Assembly: GCA_021323635.1 (NCBI GenBank)
Contig: JAJPKQ010000025.1
Span: 1 to 64,000 of the forward strand
Reading direction: 5' to 3'
Length of the DNA: 64,000 bases
Source of the DNA: a bacterium
GTDB taxonomy: Bacteria > Actinomycetota > Thermoleophilia > Solirubrobacterales > Solirubrobacteraceae
This document shows, piece after piece, positions 8,201 to 16,017 of the stretch (position 1 is its first letter; every line of letters begins with the position of its first letter). Under the pieces are notes generated by a model, which was not told where the DNA came from, did not search any database, and saw only the letters and a program-made list of their open reading frames with translations. Both the position numbers and the translations under genes were made by a program.

Positions 8201-9414
8201 TCGTCAAGTACAAGGAGCTTGTCGGCGGCGGCCAGATGACGATCGTCAACCGCACCGTGCCGCTGGCGCTTGCGCACCTCGGCTACAGCCAGGCGCAGAT
8301 CGAGCAGATCGAGGCCCACCTGCGCGAGCACGGCACGATTCTCGGCGCGCCGGCGCTGCGCGAGGAGCACCTGCCGGTCTTCGATGTCGCAGTCGGCGAG
8401 CGGGCGATCTCCCACCACGGCCACATCCAGATGATGGGCGCGGTGCAGCCCTTCGTCTCCGGAGCGATCTCAAAGACCGTCAACCTGCCCGAGTCCGCGA
8501 CCGTCGAGGACATCGCCGACGCCTACCTCGAGGCCTGGCGGCAGGGGGTCAAGGCGCTTGCGATCTACCGCGACGGCTCAAAGACCGCGCAGGCGCTGCG
8601 CACAAGCGCAAAGGAGCAGGAGCCTATGGCGCAGACGCCAAGCGAGCCCGAGATCGCCGCGCGCATCGAGCAGGCGGTCAGCGAAGCGCTGGCGAGCGCC
8701 CCGCCCCGCCGCCGGCGGATGGGCCGCGAACGGCGCTCGATCACGCACAAGTTCTCGATCGGCGGCCACGAGGGCTACATCACCGCCGGGATGTACGACG
8801 ACGGCTCGGTCGGGGAGATCTTCCTGACCGACATCGGCAAGGAGGGCTCGACGCTGCGCGGGATGATGAACGCCTTCGCAACCGCGATCTCGATCGCGCT
8901 GCAGTACGGCGTGCCACTGGAGACGCTCGTGCGCAAGTTCTCCTACATGCGCTTTGAGCCGGAGGGGATCACGACCAACCCGGAGATCCCCTTTGCGAAG
9001 TCGATGCCCGACTACATCATGCGCTGGCTGGCCTCGCGCTTCCTGGATGCGGATATCCAGGAGGAGCTTGGCATCCTCACGCCGGAGGTGCGCGCCCGCA
9101 AGTCAGCCCAGGAGGCCGCTCAGTCGCTGCTTGCCTCAGACACCGCAGCCCCGCCCGTGCCGGGTGCTCCTGAGAGCGAGGCGCCCACGCCTGCCGGCGA
9201 GGGAGCGAGCGCGCCGCGGGCTGCTGGAGGCAACGGCGTCGGCAACGGGCACAGCGCGCCGACGCAGGCGCTGACAGACACTCCGCCCGTGGTCCCGGCG
9301 CGCCTCTCCGGACTTGACCTCGGCCCGGCCTGCAGCCAGTGCGGCGGGATGATGCAGCGTACCGGCTCCTGCTACACCTGCCCCTCCTGCGGCAACAACA
9401 CCGGCTGCGGATAG
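5239..9414 (+). CDS. nrdJ: Adenosylcobalamin-dependent ribonucleotide reductase with intein
   Basis: Class II reductase converting ribonucleotides to deoxyribonucleotides with coenzyme B12 as radical source. ATG 5239 follows the Shine-Dalgarno-like GAGAAAGGACG at 5221-5231. The precursor is 1391 residues; removing the intein (residues 383-782) leaves 991. Seen in the host protein: NSPVWFNVGFEESPQCSACF, the loop GGSGSGVNLSRIRGS, NASNP/CSEYMHVDDSACNLASLNL around the thiyl-radical Cys, and VIAPTGTISFLMDCDTTGIEP. The C-terminus carries CSQCGG, CYTCPSCGNNTGCG, a Cys-rich tail typical of long actinobacterial NrdJ. An Ala/Pro/Gly-rich linker precedes the tail. A TAAAAT at 5102-5107 may be the -10. 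It converges on a B12 operon that supplies its cofactor. Confidence 0.97.
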   Translation: MEEQIQATSTPASQATPAAAAEAPAQRPATVRPAGGGGEGLRVARRFTTPDTHPYETVQWERRDARIGHGDRIAFEQTDVEVPASWSQNATNIVAQKYFRGQLGTPQRERSVKQMISRVASTIAAWGREGGYFAGAEDARAFEDELTYILLHQIAAFNSPVWFNVGFEESPQCSACFILSVEDTMESILSWNTKEGMIFRGGSGSGVNLSRIRGSMEPLAKGGTASGPVSFMRGADAWAGTIKSGGKTRRAAKMVVLDIDHPDIREFIWCKAKEEEKAKALREAGFDMSIDGEGFISIQYQNANNSVRLTDEFMEAVAEDREWRLIARTTGEPVGEPIPARELMREIAEAAWRCADPGVQFDTTINRWHTCPASGRINASNPCFPADARVHTTAGLLQIAELVERAEAGETIRVYTHRATATVPAEGVVASEPVAFMRNGVQPILRLRFDNGGELRCTPRHRIWTVNRGYVRAEDLTGADVVQLNDTPTPATDATWALPVKVAAAARSFSSGSTVTYKELPERWSEGLAELTGHLVADGWLTQTQTGWVYGADDIADGMLASHEGLLRELIGNVAHQQMPDGTVQLRAGAEAVGELFRSLGVTSARAHATRVPRAIFNAPSEAQAAFLRGLFGADGALSLLERDGKARRYVGLGSCSEALLKDVQRLLFAWGIRARIYQVEGEGATAVTSERTDSSLAEHKQHDTFELRISGSDIERFAASIGFSAPRKQRALEELVSETTGYKTEEGTRLVSREPDGQELVYNLTEPLHHSYIVDGVLVANCSEYMHVDDSACNLASLNLMKFRRPDGSFDVAAFEHAVEVVFLAQEIIVSPSSYPTQQIGENARAFRQLGLGYANLGALLMANGVPYDSDQGRALAAAISALMTGRAYLASARFAAAMGPYERYAENREPHNAVMRMHRDAARAIDAAACEDGELLARAAAVWQEAVAEGERHGYRNAQASVIAPTGTISFLMDCDTTGIEPDFSLVKYKELVGGGQMTIVNRTVPLALAHLGYSQAQIEQIEAHLREHGTILGAPALREEHLPVFDVAVGERAISHHGHIQMMGAVQPFVSGAISKTVNLPESATVEDIADAYLEAWRQGVKALAIYRDGSKTAQALRTSAKEQEPMAQTPSEPEIAARIEQAVSEALASAPPRRRRMGRERRSITHKFSIGGHEGYITAGMYDDGSVGEIFLTDIGKEGSTLRGMMNAFATAISIALQYGVPLETLVRKFSYMRFEPEGITTNPEIPFAKSMPDYIMRWLASRFLDADIQEELGILTPEVRARKSAQEAAQSLLASDTAAPPVPGAPESEAPTPAGEGASAPRAAGGNGVGNGHSAPTQALTDTPPVVPARLSGLDLGPACSQCGGMMQRTGSCYTCPSCGNNTGCG
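6385..7584 (+). other. Intein with LAGLIDADG-type homing endonuclease inside nrdJ
   Basis: A 400-residue in-frame insertion splits the conserved NrdJ motif NASNP/CSEY. It begins with Cys383 (CFPADARVHT, block A), has block B (LRCTPRHRIW with the T-x-x-H pair), two dodecapeptide motifs of the DOD endonuclease (LTGHLVADGWL and FLRGLFGADGAL, each with the catalytic Asp), and ends with block F/G (HHSYIVDGVLVAN) before host Cys783. The residue before the terminal Asn is Ala, not the usual His. Both endonuclease Asp residues are present, so nuclease activity is plausible. The DNA looks slightly lower in G+C than the flanking exteins. Confidence 0.95.
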
Positions 9415-9422
9415 CGCCCGCA

Positions 9423-9472
9423 GGCGCCTGGCGGGGCCACGCTCTACGCCACCCCTAGCCCCGCCAGGCGCC
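9423..9472. terminator. 15-bp inverted repeat between nrdJ and cobS
   Basis: GGCGCCTGGCGGGGC at 9423-9437 is perfectly complementary to 9458-9472, with a 20-base loop. The right arm encodes the last codons of cobS. No T-run follows on either strand, so it is not a classical intrinsic terminator. It could still block read-through or protect the 3' ends of both converging messages. Confidence 0.5.
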
Positions 9473-10246
9473 GAGCAGCGTGACGCAGACAAGCACCTCG
9501 CAGGCGGAGATCGTCGCACCGAGCGTGTCTCCCGTGCGACCGCCAAAGAGCCGCCGCGCGCTGCGCGCGCCGCACGCCCCGAGCGTCGCCGCGAGGACAA
9601 GCGCAAGCGCGCCGCGCAGCGCTCCGCAGAGCGCTGCCGCGAGCGCTGCGGCGCTGAGCGTCGCAGCCAGCATCGGCACTCGGCCGACGCGCAGCGCCGC
9701 ACCCAGCCCCTCCGAGCGCGCGGGTGGCGCTACAAGCGCGTGCACGAGCGCAGCCCAACGCGCCAGCGCGCAGGCCACTGTGAGCGCAATCAGCGCGCGC
9801 ATCGCTGCCAGGGCTCCGACGCTCAAGAGCATCAGCGCCGACCATCCGATCAGCGCAAGCGCCCCGAAGCTGCCGATCGCCGGATCGCGCATCACGGCCA
9901 GGCGCCGTGAGCGCTCGCCACGTGCGCCCAGAGCATCGGCGCTGTCGGCAAGGCCGTCCTGGTGCAGCGCGCCGCAGATCAGGACGAGCGCGACCACCGC
10001 CAGGCCGCTTGCCACCCCGCGCCCGAGCAGCTGCTCGGCGCCGAAGCGCACCGCGCCGGCAAGCGCGCCGATCGCAGCACCGACGAGGGGAAACCAGCCC
10101 ACCGCCCCACTGAGCTCGCCGCTGGCGCCTGAAGCCGGCAACAGGGTGAGGAAGGCAAGCGCCGCCTTCAGCGAGCGCCATGGCGCAAGCAGCCGGTCGC
10201 CGCGCGAGCGGCGCCGACCCTCACCGCGCCCGCAGGCGGCGCTCAT
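9455..10246 (-). CDS. cobS: Adenosylcobinamide-GDP ribazoletransferase
   Basis: Last step of coenzyme B12 assembly: joins alpha-ribazole (phosphate) to adenosylcobinamide-GDP at the membrane. The 263-residue protein has the CobS hallmarks FLTLLP near the N-terminus, GALHQDGLADSADAL (acidic metal-binding motif), MRDPAIGSFGALAL and GGRTGDTLGA near the C-terminus, with about six Ala/Leu-rich membrane segments between. Its ATG overlaps the end of bluB/cobT by 26 bases. It is the final gene of the riboswitch-led operon. Confidence 0.95.
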   Translation of the reverse strand: MSAACGRGEGRRRSRGDRLLAPWRSLKAALAFLTLLPASGASGELSGAVGWFPLVGAAIGALAGAVRFGAEQLLGRGVASGLAVVALVLICGALHQDGLADSADALGARGERSRRLAVMRDPAIGSFGALALIGWSALMLLSVGALAAMRALIALTVACALARWAALVHALVAPPARSEGLGAALRVGRVPMLAATLSAAALAAALCGALRGALALVLAATLGACGARSARRLFGGRTGDTLGATISACEVLVCVTLLGAWRG

Positions 10247-12026
10247 CCTCGGCCTCCACGAAGCTCCCCATCTGCCTGCCGAGGCTGCCCGCCGCGCCGA
10301 TCAGCGAAAGCGCCAGCAGCGCACCGGATGCCTCCCCCAGGCGCAGGCGCAGGTCAAGCAGCGGCTCCAGGCCGAGCTCGTGAAGCAGCAGGCCATGCCC
10401 GACCTCAGCGGAGCGGTGACCGCCAATCAGGATCTCAGCGAGCGCCGGCTTCTCTCGCACCGCCGCAAGCGCCGCGGCGCAGACCGCAAAGCCGTCAAGG
10501 ACCACCGGCAAGCGCAGGTGCGCAGCCGCCGAGATCGCCCCCGCAATCCCAGCAAGCTCGAGCCCACCGAGCGCGCGCAGCGCCGCGCGCCCGTCAAGGC
10601 GCCCACCGTGGCGCTGCAGCGCGCGCGCGACAAGGGCGCGCTTGCGATCGAGGCCCGCTGCGTCAAGGCCGCTGCCGCGCCCGACCATGCGCTCCGGAGG
10701 CTCACCCGTGAGCGCGCAGGCAAGCGCCGCCGCGGTGGTCGTGTTGCCGATGCCGATCTCACCGAGCACAAGGCAGTCGCAGCCGCGGCGCGCCAGCTCG
10801 CCTGCAAGGCTCGCGCCCGCCGCAAGGGCCCGCTCGAGCTGCTCATCATCCAGCGCCTCGCGCTCTGTCATGTCCGCGCTCCCCGGCGCGATCTTCATCT
10901 CTCTCACCCCCGGCGGCGTCGGCGCGGCAAGCCCGAGGTCGGCGACGATCAGCTCGTGCCCCTCGCGCCGCGCGAGCACGGCAACCGCTGACTCGCCGCG
11001 CGCAGCTGCAGCCGCGACCTGCGCCGAGACAGCCTGATCGAAGAGGCTCGTGCCATGGCGCAGATGGCCGTGGTCAGCGGCGCAGACTGCCACGCCCGCA
11101 CGCACGCGCTCCGGCGGCAGAGCGCCGGTGACCCCCGCCCAGCGCTCGATCAGCGCCTCCAGCAGGCCGAGGCTGCCGGCAGGCTTGACCAGCCGATCGA
11201 GGCGGTCGCGGGCGCGCACCGCTGCTTGCCGGTCGAAGCTTGCGACGTGCCCCCCGGGGCGTGCGCCACCCTGCCCGACGGAATCCTGCTCGCGGCCAGG
11301 CTCCCGCCAGCGCTCATCCATCAGCACTGCGGAGAGCGGCACCCGCCGCGACCACCCGCTTGCCTCAAGCGACGGTCTCAGCGGGCGCTCGTCGGGCCAG
11401 CCGAGGCAGAGCCACGCGACCGGGTCGGCACGCTCAGGTATGCCAAGCAGCTCCCGCAGATCCTCGGGCCGGTAGAAGCTGACCCAGCCCACGCCCAGGC
11501 CCTCCGCGCGCGCAGCAAGCCAGAGGTTCTCGATCGCGCAGCAGGTGCTGTAGATGTCGGTCTGCGGAATCGTCGCGCGCCCAAGCACCTCGACCTCACC
11601 GCTGCCGTGGTCGCAGCAGACGCAGATGCCGATCGGCGCCTCCAGCACCCCCTCGATCTTCTTGTCCAGGAACTCCGCTGCGCGCTCGCCGAAGCGCTGA
11701 GCCTGGCGCAGCCGCTCGCGCTGGGCGAGCATGCGCATGGCGCTGCGCGTGGCAGGATCGCGGATCACGATCAAACGCCAGGGCTGCATCAGACCGACGG
11801 AGGGCGCGCGGTGCGCCGCCGCAAGGACACGCTCAAGCACCTCATCCGGCACCTCCTCGGAGCGGAAGCTGCGCACGTCGCGGCGCTCTGCGATCACGCG
11901 GTGGACGGCGCTTCGCTGCTCCTCGGAGAAGCGCCAGCCGGTCGGCTGCGCCGCGCGCTCCAGCGCCCGCGAGCGATCGAAGCCGGCGGGCACAGGCGGG
12001 CGCAGAAAGCGCTCCTGCGCACTCAT
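10221..12026 (-). CDS. bluB/cobT: BluB-CobT fusion: DMB synthase / phosphoribosyltransferase
   Basis: One 601-residue protein joins two steps of lower-ligand synthesis. Residues 1 to about 240 are BluB, the flavin destructase that makes 5,6-dimethylbenzimidazole from FMN: RRDVRSF, APSVGLMQPWRLIVI, GVGWVSFYR, LCLGWPDERPL. After a short linker, about residues 265-601 are CobT, which makes alpha-ribazole phosphate from DMB and nicotinate mononucleotide: KPAGSLG, AADHG, GEIGIGNTTTAAAL, GGHRSAEVGHG and LGEASGA with the catalytic Glu. No stop or frameshift separates them. The ATG is chosen by its four-base overlap (ATGA) with cobC. The open frame continues upstream only as a shadow of cobC. Confidence 0.95.
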   Translation of the reverse strand: MSAQERFLRPPVPAGFDRSRALERAAQPTGWRFSEEQRSAVHRVIAERRDVRSFRSEEVPDEVLERVLAAAHRAPSVGLMQPWRLIVIRDPATRSAMRMLAQRERLRQAQRFGERAAEFLDKKIEGVLEAPIGICVCCDHGSGEVEVLGRATIPQTDIYSTCCAIENLWLAARAEGLGVGWVSFYRPEDLRELLGIPERADPVAWLCLGWPDERPLRPSLEASGWSRRVPLSAVLMDERWREPGREQDSVGQGGARPGGHVASFDRQAAVRARDRLDRLVKPAGSLGLLEALIERWAGVTGALPPERVRAGVAVCAADHGHLRHGTSLFDQAVSAQVAAAAARGESAVAVLARREGHELIVADLGLAAPTPPGVREMKIAPGSADMTEREALDDEQLERALAAGASLAGELARRGCDCLVLGEIGIGNTTTAAALACALTGEPPERMVGRGSGLDAAGLDRKRALVARALQRHGGRLDGRAALRALGGLELAGIAGAISAAAHLRLPVVLDGFAVCAAALAAVREKPALAEILIGGHRSAEVGHGLLLHELGLEPLLDLRLRLGEASGALLALSLIGAAGSLGRQMGSFVEAEDERRLRAR

Positions 12027-13096
12027 CCGCGCGCAGCCCCCTCCGCCGCAGAGGCCATGCCCTCGCCCTCGCCCCCGCCAAGCACGCGGGCGATGGCCGC
12101 AGCGAGCAGCGCGTGCTCGGCAGGCGTGCGCACCGCGATGCGCAGGTGGTCGGAAGAGAGCCCCGGGAAGGAGTCGCAGGGGCGCACAGCGATCCCCTGC
12201 TCGGCAAGGCGCGCGGCCAGGGCGCTCCCCGGCGGCGCCTGCAGGAGAGCGAAGTTTGCCGCCGCCGGCCACGTGCGCAGCCCAGCGATCGCGCCAAGCC
12301 GGCAGAGGAGGTCCGCACGCGACGCGGCTACCGCCTCGGCCACACGCCGTGGCGTCTTCACGTCGGCGAGGCACATTGCGATCGCCGCAAGCGCAGGAGC
12401 GCTGACGCTCCAGGGCTGACGATGAGCCTCAAGGTGCCCAACGACATCCGCTGAGGCGAGCAGGTAGCCGGCGCGCACGCCGGGCAGCGCCCAGAGCTTG
12501 GTCAGACTGCGCAGGACAACCAGGCCCGGGAGGTCCTGCCGCTCGGCAAGGCTCGCCTCAGCGTCGCAGACGAAGTCGATGAAGGACTCATCTAGGAGCA
12601 GCGTGCGCCCGGGGCGCGCAAGGCGCTCGATCTGATCCGGCGAGTCGAGATTGCCGGTCGGGTTGTTGGGGTTGGCGAGCACGACAAAGTCCGCCTCCTC
12701 CGGCACCGCATCCACCTGCAGCGCAAAGTCATCCGAACGGCGCGCAACACGGCTCACCCGCCTGCCCGCCGCCCGCAGCGCCGCCTCAGCCTCGGTGAAG
12801 GAGGGATGAATGCAGACCGCATGGCGGATCGGCAGCGCGTGCGCGAGCAGCCAGAACGCCTCGCACGCCCCGGCGAGCGCCATCGTCTCGGCAAGCGGGC
12901 GGCGGTGTCGAGAGGCGATCGCCGCTCGCGCTGCGTGTTGATCGGGATAGGAGGTCGAGCGAAGGGCCTCTGCCATCGCCGCCAGCAGCCCGGCCTCATG
13001 AGTGCCGCGCCAGACATTCACCGCGAAGTCGAGCATCCCCGCGCGCACGAGCCGGTCGCCGTGCATGCGCAGCTCCTGCGTGGCGGAGGCGCTCAT
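12023..13096 (-). CDS. cobC: Threonine-phosphate decarboxylase (CobC/HisC-like)
   Basis: PLP enzyme that decarboxylates L-threonine O-3-phosphate to (R)-1-amino-2-propanol phosphate, the linker of the nucleotide loop. The 357-residue type I aminotransferase-fold protein shows ANPNNPTG, DESFIDF, and LRSLTKLWALPGVRAGY with the Schiff-base Lys. HisC relatives look similar, but position between cobD and bluB/cobT, with ATGA overlaps at both ends, identifies the B12 enzyme. The start MSASATQELR follows from that overlap with cobD. In Salmonella this decarboxylase is called CobD and CobC is a phosphatase, so the name depends on the scheme used. Confidence 0.9.
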   Translation of the reverse strand: MSASATQELRMHGDRLVRAGMLDFAVNVWRGTHEAGLLAAMAEALRSTSYPDQHAARAAIASRHRRPLAETMALAGACEAFWLLAHALPIRHAVCIHPSFTEAEAALRAAGRRVSRVARRSDDFALQVDAVPEEADFVVLANPNNPTGNLDSPDQIERLARPGRTLLLDESFIDFVCDAEASLAERQDLPGLVVLRSLTKLWALPGVRAGYLLASADVVGHLEAHRQPWSVSAPALAAIAMCLADVKTPRRVAEAVAASRADLLCRLGAIAGLRTWPAAANFALLQAPPGSALAARLAEQGIAVRPCDSFPGLSSDHLRIAVRTPAEHALLAAAIARVLGGGEGEGMASAAEGAARG

Positions 13097-14010
13097 CGAT
13101 CCCTCGCCAGCGCGAGCAGGACGCAGATCGCCAGCGCGCTGTAGCCGACAAGGCGGCACAGGCGCACGGCAGCGTCGATATCGTCGATCTGTGGCACGCG
13201 ACCCTCACCGAGCGTCGGGCGTACCTCGCTGCGGCCGGCGTAGCGGTTGGCGCCGCCCAGGCGCACGCCGAGCGCCCCCGCGTATGCCGCCTCCACCCTG
13301 CCTGCGTTCGGGCTGGGGTGCGCGGCGCCGTCGCGGCGCAGCACCCGCCAGGCACCGCCGACGTCGCCGCCGGCAAGCGGCGCGAGCGCAACGGCAAGCA
13401 GCGCGGCCAACCGCGCGCCGGGCCATCCGAGCAGATCGTCAAGGCGCGCAGCCGCCCAGCCGAAGCGCTCGTAGCGCTCGCAGCGATGGCCGATCATCGC
13501 ATCCAGGGTGTTCGCTGCGCGGTAGAGCGCCGCGCCCGCGGGGCCCGCAAGGCCACCCCAGAGCAGCGCCCCTACGAGGGCGTCGGCGCTGTTCTCCGCG
13601 ACCGACTCGATCGTCGCCCGACAGAGCTCGCCGCAGTCAAGCTCTGCGGTCTGCCGCCCGACGAGCGTCCGGGCGTGGAGGCGTGCAGCGGCCAGATCAC
13701 CCGCGTGGAGCAGCCCCGCCATGTGCCGCGCGGCGCGCTCGAGCGAGCGCCCGCCAAGCGTGACCCAGATGAGCAGCCCATCGCGCAGCGCGCCGCCCCG
13801 TGCAGCGCGGGCAAGCAGCGCGGTGGTCGCAAGCAGGCTTGCGAGGTGCGCCGCCCCGGCGCTGCGCCGCGGCGCCCAGGTGCGGCGCTCAAGCCTCCCG
13901 GCGAGGGCGCCAAAGAGGGCGACCGGGTGCGCCCGGGGCATATCACCAAGCGCGCGGTCGAGCGCAAAGCCGATCAGGAGCGCGCGTGCGTCACGAGCGC
14001 CGCTGCTCAT
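13093..14010 (-). CDS. cobD: Adenosylcobinamide-phosphate synthase (CbiB/CobD)
   Basis: Integral membrane enzyme that attaches aminopropanol (phosphate) to adenosylcobyric acid. The 305-residue protein has GFALDRALGDMPRAHPV, ESVAENSADALVGALLWGGLAGPAGAALYRAANTLDAMIGH, DDLLGWPGARLAALL and HPSPNAGRVEAAYAGALGVRLGG, all typical of CbiB. Several hydrophobic helices are spread through it. Start and stop each overlap the neighbouring gene by four bases, implying tight coupling. Upstream extension of the frame is antisense-like and rejected. Confidence 0.94.
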   Translation of the reverse strand: MSSGARDARALLIGFALDRALGDMPRAHPVALFGALAGRLERRTWAPRRSAGAAHLASLLATTALLARAARGGALRDGLLIWVTLGGRSLERAARHMAGLLHAGDLAAARLHARTLVGRQTAELDCGELCRATIESVAENSADALVGALLWGGLAGPAGAALYRAANTLDAMIGHRCERYERFGWAAARLDDLLGWPGARLAALLAVALAPLAGGDVGGAWRVLRRDGAAHPSPNAGRVEAAYAGALGVRLGGANRYAGRSEVRPTLGEGRVPQIDDIDAAVRLCRLVGYSALAICVLLALARDR

Positions 14011-14585
14011 CGCCTCGTCTCCGGAGCCGGCGCGCGCAGATCCACGGCGGAGGCGAGAGTAATCTCCTCGCCGCGCCCCAGCGCGATCAGCGCACCGGCG
14101 ACGACGAGGTATGCCTGCTCGGCCCGAGCGACCCAGATCGCGTTCACGCGACCGTGCAGATCGCGGAAGCGGCGACTGCAGGGATCGGCGGGCACCAGGC
14201 CCATGCCAAGCTCGTTGCCAACCGCAATCACGGGTGCCGTGCGACGTGCGGCCGCGGCGGCGGCCTCCTGCGCGAGCGCTTCGATCGCGCGCTCGTCGGT
14301 GCCGGAGCCAAGCAGGTTGGCGACCCAGAGCGTCAGGCAGTCGATGATCACCAGCGCCTGCGCCGGGGCACGCGCAAGCGCAGCGGCCAGCGCAAGCGGC
14401 TCCTCGATCGTCAGCCACTCACGTGGACGCTCGGAGCGGTGACGGGCGATCCGCGCGGCCATCTCCGCATCGCCCGCGGTCGCGGTGGCGATCATGCAGA
14501 CAGGCCCGCCGTGGGCGCGGGCGCAGCGCAGCGCAAGCGCGGACTTGCCGGCCCGCGCGCCACCGAGCAGCACGCAGAGCGCCAT
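14007..14585 (-). CDS. cobU: Adenosylcobinamide kinase / guanylyltransferase
   Basis: Bifunctional cytosolic enzyme that phosphorylates adenosylcobinamide and then transfers GMP from GTP. The 192-residue protein has the P-loop LGGARAGKSALA (the family usually shows GGxRSGKS; Ala replaces Ser before Gly), IATATAGDAEMAARIARHRSERP with the guanylylated-His region, IIDCLTLWVANLL, and VGNELGMGLVPADPCSRRFRDLHGRVN. Length matches CobU/CobP. The stop overlaps cobD by four bases and the start overlaps the cobO stop by one. Confidence 0.95.
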   Translation of the reverse strand: MALCVLLGGARAGKSALALRCARAHGGPVCMIATATAGDAEMAARIARHRSERPREWLTIEEPLALAAALARAPAQALVIIDCLTLWVANLLGSGTDERAIEALAQEAAAAAARRTAPVIAVGNELGMGLVPADPCSRRFRDLHGRVNAIWVARAEQAYLVVAGALIALGRGEEITLASAVDLRAPAPETRR

Positions 14586-15172
14586 CAGAAGTCAAGCCCC
14601 CGCTTGGCGCGAACGCCGCGGTCGTAGGCGTGGCGCACCTTCACCATCTCGGTGACCGTCTCGGCGACGTCGATCAGCCCTGCCGGCGCCTCGCGCCCGG
14701 TCAGGATCACGTTCACATGCTCAGGCCTTGACCTGATCGCCTCCAGCACAGGCCCGATCTCAACCCAACCCCAGTTGAGCGGGTATGTGATCTCATCGAG
14801 CACGACAAGCTGGTGGCGCCCGGCGGCAAGGGTCGCCGCCGCAAGCTCCCACGCTGCGCGCGCACGCTCGCGGCTGCGCTGCAGGTCGTCGCTGCACCAG
14901 CTGAAGCCATCGCCGGTTCTCGCCCAATCGACCCCCAGGCGGCGCGCCACCTGTTCCTCGCCGACCTTCCACTTGCCGGACTTGATGAACTGGATCACGG
15001 AGACCTGCCAGCCGCGCGCCACCGCGCGCATGACCACCCCGAAGGCCGCGGTGGACTTGCCCTTGCCCGCGCCGGTGTTGAGAAGCACCAGCGAGCGCGC
15101 GCGAGCGTAGGGCGGGCGCGGCGGGCGACTGCGCCTCGGAGCCGCGTGGCGAGGCTGCTCGGGCGCGCTCAT
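14585..15172 (-). CDS. cobO: Cob(I)yrinic acid a,c-diamide adenosyltransferase
   Basis: Adds the 5'-deoxyadenosyl group from ATP to the corrinoid cobalt, producing the form NrdJ uses. The 195-residue protein has a basic Pro/Arg-rich N-terminus, then LLNTGAGKGKSTAAFG (P-loop), VIQFIKSGKWKVGEE, VVLDEITYPLNWGW, and LTGREAPAGLIDVAETVTEM, all CobO/BtuR signatures. It overlaps btuD by four bases and cobU by one. Cytosolic. Confidence 0.96.
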   Translation of the reverse strand: MSAPEQPRHAAPRRSRPPRPPYARARSLVLLNTGAGKGKSTAAFGVVMRAVARGWQVSVIQFIKSGKWKVGEEQVARRLGVDWARTGDGFSWCSDDLQRSRERARAAWELAAATLAAGRHQLVVLDEITYPLNWGWVEIGPVLEAIRSRPEHVNVILTGREAPAGLIDVAETVTEMVKVRHAYDRGVRAKRGLDF

Positions 15173-16017
15173 CGCAGCCCTCCGATCGCCTCGCCGCCGC
15201 CCGCCTGCAGACGGGCGACCCCAACGCCGGCGTGCGCGCGGCAGACGCCTCTGCGCGAGGGCAGGACACAGACCTCGCCGCCCGAGCGGGCGATGCGCAC
15301 AAGCGCGCCGTAGTGAGCGCTGATGCGCTCTGCGCTCAGCAGCTGCTGCGGCGCCGCGCAGGCGACAAGCTCGCCGCCGTCGAGCAGCGCGAGGCGGTCG
15401 GCGTACTGGGCGGCGAGCGTGAGGTCGTGCATTGCAGAGAGGACGGTCAGGTGCTGAGCGCGCCGCAGCGAGTCGATCAGCTCAAGCGCCTGCTGCGCGT
15501 GACCGAGGTCAAGCGCGCTGGTGGGCTCGTCGAGCAGCAGCAGCAGGGGCTCCTGGGCGAGCGCGCGCGCCAGCGCCACGCGCTGGCGCTCGCCACCGCT
15601 GAGCGTGCCCAGCTGACGGTCCCCGAACGCGCCAAGCTCGAGCTGCGCAAGCGCCCACGCAGCTGCCGCGCGGTCGGCGCGCGACTCGCCCGCAAAGGGC
15701 GCGATGTGCGGCGTGCGACCGAGCAGCACGTATTCGGAGACCGTCAGCTGTGGGGGCATCACCGGGCGCTGGGCGACGAGCGCGACCTGGCGCGCGAGCT
15801 CGCGGCGATTGCTCCGATCAAGCGTGCGCCCCGCAAGCTCGATGCTCCCCGCGCAGCGAATCAGGCCCGCGAGCGCATGCAGCACCGTCGTCTTGCCGGC
15901 CCCGTTAGGACCGATCAGCGCGATCCACTCCCCGTCGTGAGCCTGCAGCGAGAGGCCGCGCAGGACCGCTCGCCTGCCGTAGGTGACCTCAAGGGCGCTC
16001 ACCCGCAGAGCGCTCAT
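15169..16017 (-). CDS. btuD: Cobalamin ABC transporter ATPase
   Basis: ATP-binding subunit of the B12/cobinamide importer. The 282-residue protein has Walker A (GPNGAGKTT, residues about 36-44), Q-loop region (VALVAQRPVMP), signature LSGGERQRVALARAL, Walker B LLLLLDEPTSALD, and the His switch AMHDLTLAAQ. A C-terminal extension of about 40 residues (SGGEVCVLPSRRG..CRAHAGVGVARLQ) goes beyond the ABC domain. Relatives include iron-siderophore ATPases; the operon position assigns it to corrinoids. Start chosen by ATGA overlap with btuC. Confidence 0.92.
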   Translation of the reverse strand: MSALRVSALEVTYGRRAVLRGLSLQAHDGEWIALIGPNGAGKTTVLHALAGLIRCAGSIELAGRTLDRSNRRELARQVALVAQRPVMPPQLTVSEYVLLGRTPHIAPFAGESRADRAAAAWALAQLELGAFGDRQLGTLSGGERQRVALARALAQEPLLLLLDEPTSALDLGHAQQALELIDSLRRAQHLTVLSAMHDLTLAAQYADRLALLDGGELVACAAPQQLLSAERISAHYGALVRIARSGGEVCVLPSRRGVCRAHAGVGVARLQAGGGEAIGGLR

